From: Syntrophales bacterium
Lineage (GTDB): Bacteria; Desulfobacterota; Syntrophia; Syntrophales; UBA2210
Length of the DNA stretch: 19,118 nt
Reading direction: 5' to 3'
Assembly (NCBI GenBank): GCA_028715865.1
Contig: JAQUQY010000006.1
Location: 1-19,118 of the forward strand
Of this stretch, positions 15,498-19,118 are shown in pieces. Position 1 is the first letter of the stretch. Every line of letters begins with the position of its first letter. The notes below the pieces were generated by a model that worked only from the letters and a program-made list of their open reading frames with translations, made no database searches and was not told the origin of the DNA. The position numbers and the translations under genes are program-made.

Positions 15498-16790
15498 TCA
15501 CATGTTTCGATAGGAATTGCTGAACCGGCCGAAGAAAAAGACTATTGAGCTTAGCAGGATGCCTCCCGCTCCAACGGTGGCCGATGCGCCATAGATGTCC
15601 GCAAACAGACTCAGAACCATGTTTCCCAGGGGAAGGGCGGAAAATGTCAGGAGGTATATGCTCATGACACGACCGTGATAGTTTCTGTCCGATTTTTCCA
15701 TTATCAGGGTTGCGTTGAGCGCCAGGTAGGAAGAGGATACCACGCCCAGGATAAAAAGGACTGCCAGCCCAAGTACATAGGACTCCACGAAGGAAAACAG
15801 TGCAAGTGAAAGACCGAATAGGACGCCCAGTCCGATCTGGACATTGCCACGATTATTAAGTTCTCGGAGCGAAGCTATGACGAGAGAGCCAACCATTGCT
15901 CCGACGCCGTTTGCCATCATCAGTATACCCAGTCCGCGAGGTCCCACGAAAAAAACCTTTTCAGCGAACACGGGCATCAGTGCCTGGTAAGGCAGGCCAA
16001 GCATGATGGGGGCAAGACTCATGAGAAGAAGAACCAGGACGACGGAATTATGCCGAATATACAAAACTCCGTCAATCATGGCACGAAACCCGGTCTGGTT
16101 ATTTTTTCCGGCAGCGGGAGAGCCGGTGTCGGTGATACGGAACAAACTCAGAATTACCAAAGCGAACATGGCGGCCATAATCACATAGGTCCCGCCGACG
16201 TTGATCCAGGATACACCGATCAGTACAGCCGCAAGGGGAGATCCCAGAAGACGGCATACATTAAGGCCCGCTCCGTTCAGAGCCATGGCGTTCATAAGGT
16301 TCGTCGGACTGGTCAGTTGGACGGCGAAGGACTGCCTGGCGGGCATATGAAAAGTAAAGGCTGTCCCCATGACGGTTCCGATGAGCACCATGTGCCAGAT
16401 CCTTATAGAGCCCGATAAAACCATCAGTGCGGTCATAACTGCCCCGGCGACGAGAAATACCTGGGTAATAATGAGAATACGACGCTTCGAATAGCGGTCG
16501 GCTACCACCCCCCCCACAAGTGAAAAGAGAAGGAAGGGAATGCCGAAGCCCAGCCATATTATTCCAATTGATGAAGCCGCGCCGGTCAGTTGGAAGGCGA
16601 AATAGCCGTTGACGAAGAAAAACATCTGCATGGCGAGAATGCCCGGCAGCATGCCCAGCCAAAGCGCGCGAAAATCCCGTTCCCCGAGAGCGGGAAAGAT
16701 GCCGCCAAGTGATTGCAGAAGACCCTTTCCGCCTGAGTTGAGGTTGTTTGTCAAGGGTTTCTCATCCACGGCTAAAAAAGATTTGAGCAC
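15498..16790 (-). CDS. MFS transporter (EntS/MFS_3-like exporter)
   Basis: Inner-membrane major facilitator protein, 430 aa, with about 10-12 hydrophobic helices. Motif A between helices 2 and 3 reads GGVVADRYSKRR (93-104), and the second half has the segment YHGRVMSIYLLTFSALPLGN. This R-V-M-S-x-Y pattern is typical of the enterobactin-exporter-like MFS_3 group, which exports small molecules by proton antiport; the substrate here is unknown. The start is GTG 16790, with no clear ribosome site, and about 35 residues precede the first conserved block (ALGERDFRALWLG), so the true start may be further in. It begins 23 bases after the ychF-like gene and probably shares its transcript. Confidence 0.87.
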   Translation of the reverse strand: MLKSFLAVDEKPLTNNLNSGGKGLLQSLGGIFPALGERDFRALWLGMLPGILAMQMFFFVNGYFAFQLTGAASSIGIIWLGFGIPFLLFSLVGGVVADRYSKRRILIITQVFLVAGAVMTALMVLSGSIRIWHMVLIGTVMGTAFTFHMPARQSFAVQLTSPTNLMNAMALNGAGLNVCRLLGSPLAAVLIGVSWINVGGTYVIMAAMFALVILSLFRITDTGSPAAGKNNQTGFRAMIDGVLYIRHNSVVLVLLLMSLAPIMLGLPYQALMPVFAEKVFFVGPRGLGILMMANGVGAMVGSLVIASLRELNNRGNVQIGLGVLFGLSLALFSFVESYVLGLAVLFILGVVSSSYLALNATLIMEKSDRNYHGRVMSIYLLTFSALPLGNMVLSLFADIYGASATVGAGGILLSSIVFFFGRFSNSYRNM

Positions 16791-16813
16791 CGGAGAATCG
16801 CAGTTTCATAAAA

Positions 16814-17884
16814 TCAGACGTTGAACCGGATGTTGATAATATCTCCGTCATGAACGACGTAATCCTTTCCTTCCAGCCGGAACCGGCCCTGTTCCCTGAC
16901 GGCTTTTTCAGATCCCATGCTGACCAGATCGTCAAAGGTAAAACATTCAGCCCTGATAAAACCCCGGGCGAGGTCGGAGTGAACGGTTCGGGCTGCCTCT
17001 AGTGCGGTTGCTCCTCGCCGCAGAGTCCAGGCCCGAACTTCATCGGAGCCGATGGTGAAAAAACTGATGTAACCCAAGATTTCATAAGCGAACCTGGTCA
17101 GGCGATCCCGGGCTGATTCGCTGATGCCAATGTCCTCCATGAACATTTTTAGCTCGTCATCGTCATTCAAACGGGAAAGTTCCATTTCAAAGGCGCCCGC
17201 AAACTCTATGACCCGGTATCGTTCCTCCAGGGCGCTGACCAGGGAACTGCTCTTTCCGAAGTTCCTCTCCGATGAATTGACAATCAAGAGGACCGGTTTT
17301 CTGGAAACCAGCTGGAAGCCGCTCAGAATACGCTGTTCATTGCCGGTTAATTCCATTGTGCGAAGGAGACGATTATCGTTCAGCCATTCCTGAAGCCGTA
17401 GAAAAAGATGTTGTTCGGTCTGCAATTCGGTGGTTCTTTTTCCCCGATCCATGGCGTGCTTGATTTTCTCCATGCGTTGTTCCAAAAGGATTAGATCAGC
17501 CAGAATCAATTCCGTTTCGATAGCTTCAAGGTCGCGGGCGGGTTTCGGCTCACCTTCAATGTCGTCATCAAAATTTCGAATCACAAGAGCAAGGGCATCC
17601 ATCGTTTTTGTGAGCGCCATGTGGGAGGAAGAAAAAAGTGCCTCTGCAGCCGATGCTCTTGAAAACCCGGCGAAGTCGACAAATTCTACGGTGGCGTACA
17701 CTGTCTTTTTCGGTCTGTAAAGGGCGGAAAGGTGATCCACCCGATCGTCGGCGACGGTCACCACGGCCAGATTGGGTTCAATCTTAACCGGCCCGTAGCT
17801 CCCGACAGGGACGTTCAACCTGGTCAGGGCATTGAATATGGTTGTTTTTCCCGAACCTGGAAGGCCGATCAATCCTATCTTCAT
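16814..17884 (-). CDS. YchF-family ATPase (divergent, TGS domain)
   Basis: Obg-related P-loop nucleotidase, 356 aa, close to the 363 aa of E. coli YchF. Residues 1-270 form the G domain with the inserted helical coiled coil (about 118-150). The last 85 residues form the TGS/DUF933 domain, where RLEGKDYVVHDGDIINIRFNV-type wording closely follows YchF. G1 is GLPGSGKTT (7-15) instead of the usual GLPNVGKST; G3 is DFAGF (70-74) instead of DIAGL. The loop that normally follows (KGAS...GEGLGN) is replaced by SRASAAEALF. The NxxE specificity motif is kept (Asn203, Glu206), which in YchF favours ATP over GTP. YchF binds ribosomes and affects stress responses; this looks like a paralogous branch rather than the core copy. 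ATG 17884 has GAGAGGG upstream. Confidence 0.9.
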   Translation of the reverse strand: MKIGLIGLPGSGKTTIFNALTRLNVPVGSYGPVKIEPNLAVVTVADDRVDHLSALYRPKKTVYATVEFVDFAGFSRASAAEALFSSSHMALTKTMDALALVIRNFDDDIEGEPKPARDLEAIETELILADLILLEQRMEKIKHAMDRGKRTTELQTEQHLFLRLQEWLNDNRLLRTMELTGNEQRILSGFQLVSRKPVLLIVNSSERNFGKSSSLVSALEERYRVIEFAGAFEMELSRLNDDDELKMFMEDIGISESARDRLTRFAYEILGYISFFTIGSDEVRAWTLRRGATALEAARTVHSDLARGFIRAECFTFDDLVSMGSEKAVREQGRFRLEGKDYVVHDGDIINIRFNV

Positions 17885-17937
17885 AGTGGTAACCCTCTCA
17901 ATTTTCCCTTGGAACGAAGAATAATACAGGGGAGGAA

Positions 17938-17966
17938 AACTTAGGCTCCGATCATTCGTATGTCAA
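17938..17966 (-). promoter_or_regulatory. Likely promoter of the ychF-like/MFS pair
   Basis: On the minus strand a perfect TTGACA (17966-17961) is followed after 17 bases by TAAGTT (17943-17938), 54 bases before the start codon. The -10 box is weak (three of six). Confidence 0.45.
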
Positions 17967-18004
17967 GCCTTTTTAAGGTGTTTTATCATTCATGAAGACA
18001 GCTC

Positions 18005-18033
18005 TTGTCTCCGGGGTTAGGGATGATTAGATT
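18005..18033 (+). promoter_or_regulatory. Possible promoter of the selenoprotein-like microgene
   Basis: TTGTCT (18005-18010), 17 bases, TAGATT (18028-18033); four of six matches in each box. It lies 32 bases before ATG 18065. Confidence 0.3.
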
Positions 18034-18064
18034 AGTGTAAACTTTAAATGGAGACTATGCCTTA

Positions 18065-18229
18065 ATGAAAACCATAACTCTGCTGTTTCTTGTTTTTGGA
18101 CTTTGGTTGGCCCTGCAACTCTGGATACTGCCCCGTTTGGGAGTCAACACCTGACTGAGGAATACCTGCCAGGTGGCAGAAAAAGATAAGAATGAAGATT
18201 CTTCGCAGAAGGACGGGCCACCTTCATGA
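18065..18229 (+). CDS. Candidate selenocysteine-containing small membrane protein (in-frame TGA)
   Basis: ATG 18065 opens a 29-codon frame encoding a single membrane helix (about residues 4-22) that ends ILPRLGVNT, followed by TGA 18152-18154. The same frame continues for 24 codons (LRNTC, then a charged Lys/Asp/Glu/Ser tail) to a second TGA at 18227-18229. If the first TGA is read as selenocysteine, the product is 54 aa with a U30-x4-C35 redox pair just outside the membrane. Directly downstream is a hairpin fitting a bacterial SECIS. I recall small deltaproteobacterial proteins with a helix followed by LPKLGVPTC, placing Cys where this TGA falls; that is memory, not a search. GGAG (18050-18053) is 11 bases upstream. 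Without recoding it would be a 29-aa peptide. The ferredoxin-type gene follows on the same strand. Confidence 0.5.
18166..18179 (+). promoter_or_regulatory. SECIS-like stem-loop after the in-frame TGA
   Basis: CTGCC (18166-18170) pairs with GGCAG (18175-18179) around loop AGGT. The loop begins 17 bases after the TGA and has G at its second position. From memory, bacterial SECIS elements have a loop about 16-37 bases after UGA and a G in the first two loop positions; both hold here. The stem is short (5 bp). Confidence 0.4.
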
Positions 18230-18271
18230 CCGTCCGTGAATCGGCGAAGACGATAAGAAAAACAGGCGCAT

Positions 18272-18300
18272 GGAAAAGCAGCCCGCGGCTGAGGCTTTCC
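18272..18300 (+). promoter_or_regulatory. Imperfect hairpin before the ferredoxin-type gene
   Basis: GGAAAAGCAGCC (18272-18283) pairs with GGCTGAGGCTTTCC (18287-18300) with small bulges and a CGC loop, ending ten bases before the ribosome site. No T-run follows, so an RNA stability or translation-control role is more likely than termination. Confidence 0.35.
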
Positions 18301-18322
18301 GAATATCATGAAGGAGGAGCTT

Positions 18323-19072
18323 ATGAAGATTGTCAGGAACATCGTCAAGATTGATGAGGAAAAATGCGACGGCTGCGGTATATGCATACCTGCCTGTGCT
18401 GAAGGCGCGATAAGGCTGGAGGACGGAAAGGCCCGCCTTATTGCCGACCGGTATTGTGATGGACTTGGTGCCTGCCTGGGTGAGTGCCCCCGTGACGCCA
18501 TAAGCATAGTCGAACGTGAAGCCGCCGAGTTCGACGAGAAAGCCGTAAAAGACCTTTTGAAGATTCAGCCGTCGCCCCGAGGATCTGCGGGGATGACCAT
18601 GGAATGCGGCTGTCCGTCGACGGAAATCAATACTTTTGCCTCTCACGGAACCGCCGGCGTCGCGAAAGCCCGGGCCATCGGGGAGGCAGGTTTCTCGGAA
18701 CTTACCCACTGGCCCGTTAAAATCAGGCTGGTGCCTCCCGGAGCCTCTTTCCTGGAAAACGCCGATCTCCTTGTGGCAGCGGACTGTACCCCCCTGGCCT
18801 GCGGAAACTTTCATCGTGATTTCCTGAAGGGGAGAGCCGTACTTACGGGATGTCCTAAATTCGAAGATGTGGACTCACATATTCAGAAATTCACTGATAT
18901 TTTCCGCGAATCATCTGTTCGAAGCGTTACGGTGCTTGTCATGGAGGTTCCCTGTTGCCATGGGCTTCCCCGAATCGTACGGACGGCCATGGAGAACGCG
19001 GGAAAGGCCATACCTCTGGATATTATGATTATCAGCAGACAGGGAGAAATCAACCCTGACAACACCCTCTGA
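18323..19072 (+). CDS. 4Fe-4S ferredoxin-type protein with C-terminal Cys-rich domain
   Basis: A 249-aa iron-sulfur protein, cytoplasmic, probably an electron carrier or small redox enzyme subunit. Residues 15-25 hold a full cluster motif CDGCGICIPAC (Cys15, 18, 21, 25). The second motif CDGLGACLGECP (45-56) keeps three cysteines (45, 51, 55) but has Leu48 in place of the other. Residues about 90-245 form a second domain with CGCPST (95-100), HWPVKIRLVPP, ADLLVAADC (155), HRDFLKG, LTGCPKF (177) and MEVPCCHG (211-212). This two-part layout is common in anaerobic bacteria and archaea as a 4Fe-4S protein without assigned reaction. The start ATG 18323 has AAGGAGG directly before it; the ATG at 18308 overlaps that site and is unlikely. 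The final 46 bases of the window hold nothing recognisable. Confidence 0.9.
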   Translation: MKIVRNIVKIDEEKCDGCGICIPACAEGAIRLEDGKARLIADRYCDGLGACLGECPRDAISIVEREAAEFDEKAVKDLLKIQPSPRGSAGMTMECGCPSTEINTFASHGTAGVAKARAIGEAGFSELTHWPVKIRLVPPGASFLENADLLVAADCTPLACGNFHRDFLKGRAVLTGCPKFEDVDSHIQKFTDIFRESSVRSVTVLVMEVPCCHGLPRIVRTAMENAGKAIPLDIMIISRQGEINPDNTL

Positions 19073-19118
19073 CAAGTGGAAATATGGTGGTCCCGTAAAA
19101 AGCGGAAAAGAGTGGTCA

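Noticed and set aside
1..19118. CRISPR arrays, tRNA or rRNA genes, transposase genes, prophage genes
   Set aside because: No regularly spaced repeats, cloverleaf sequences, or recognisable integrase/transposase proteins were seen on either strand.

Overview
The window reads as chromosomal housekeeping DNA from a Gram-negative bacterium. An Mla-type lipid ABC transporter, an outer-membrane-type lipoprotein, a Tat translocase and a class A penicillin-binding protein all point to a diderm envelope. Moderate GC, an anaerobe-style two-cluster ferredoxin family protein, a second-type YchF, a dispersed-looking TTCGTAAAAAG inverted repeat and a possible selenoprotein together suggest a Desulfobacterota (deltaproteobacterial, perhaps Syntrophales-like) anaerobe. 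That assignment is inference; no rRNA or marker gene is present.

Layout, left to right. Positions 1-942 hold the 3' part of a Na+/phosphate symporter with a PhoU-like tail. Positions 1155-4972 hold a lipid-trafficking cluster: an MlaE permease fused to a STAS (MlaB-like) domain, the MlaF ATPase, the MlaD MCE protein and an ABC-auxiliary lipoprotein. Adenine deaminase follows (5029-6666). A good sigma-70 promoter then precedes tatA, tatC and a PBP1A gene whose start lies one base after the tatC stop (6797-10413). Next comes the acetolactate synthase operon: a promoter, a valine-rich leader peptide, tandem mutually exclusive hairpins, ilvB and ilvN (10467-13057). A promoter and a 170-bp inverted-repeat element lead into a PlsC/YihG-type acyltransferase (13440-14363).

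On the minus strand lie an uncharacterised 278-aa protein with its own promoter (14438-15274) and a probable ychF-like/MFS exporter pair (15498-17884). On the plus strand at the right end, a tiny membrane protein with an in-frame TGA followed by a SECIS-like hairpin (18065-18229) precedes a ferredoxin-type protein (18323-19072).

The two most interesting signals are short and easily missed by gene callers. The first is the ilvB attenuator: its leader peptide has eight Val codons among 27, and it precedes three alternative hairpins. The second is the candidate selenocysteine microprotein, in which the TGA sits in a U-x4-C motif just after a membrane helix, with a stem-loop carrying GG in its loop 16 nt downstream. 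The remaining genes are recognisable families, with local oddities: a STAS domain without its Ser/Thr, a YchF with a classical Walker A loop, and a ferredoxin missing one cluster cysteine.
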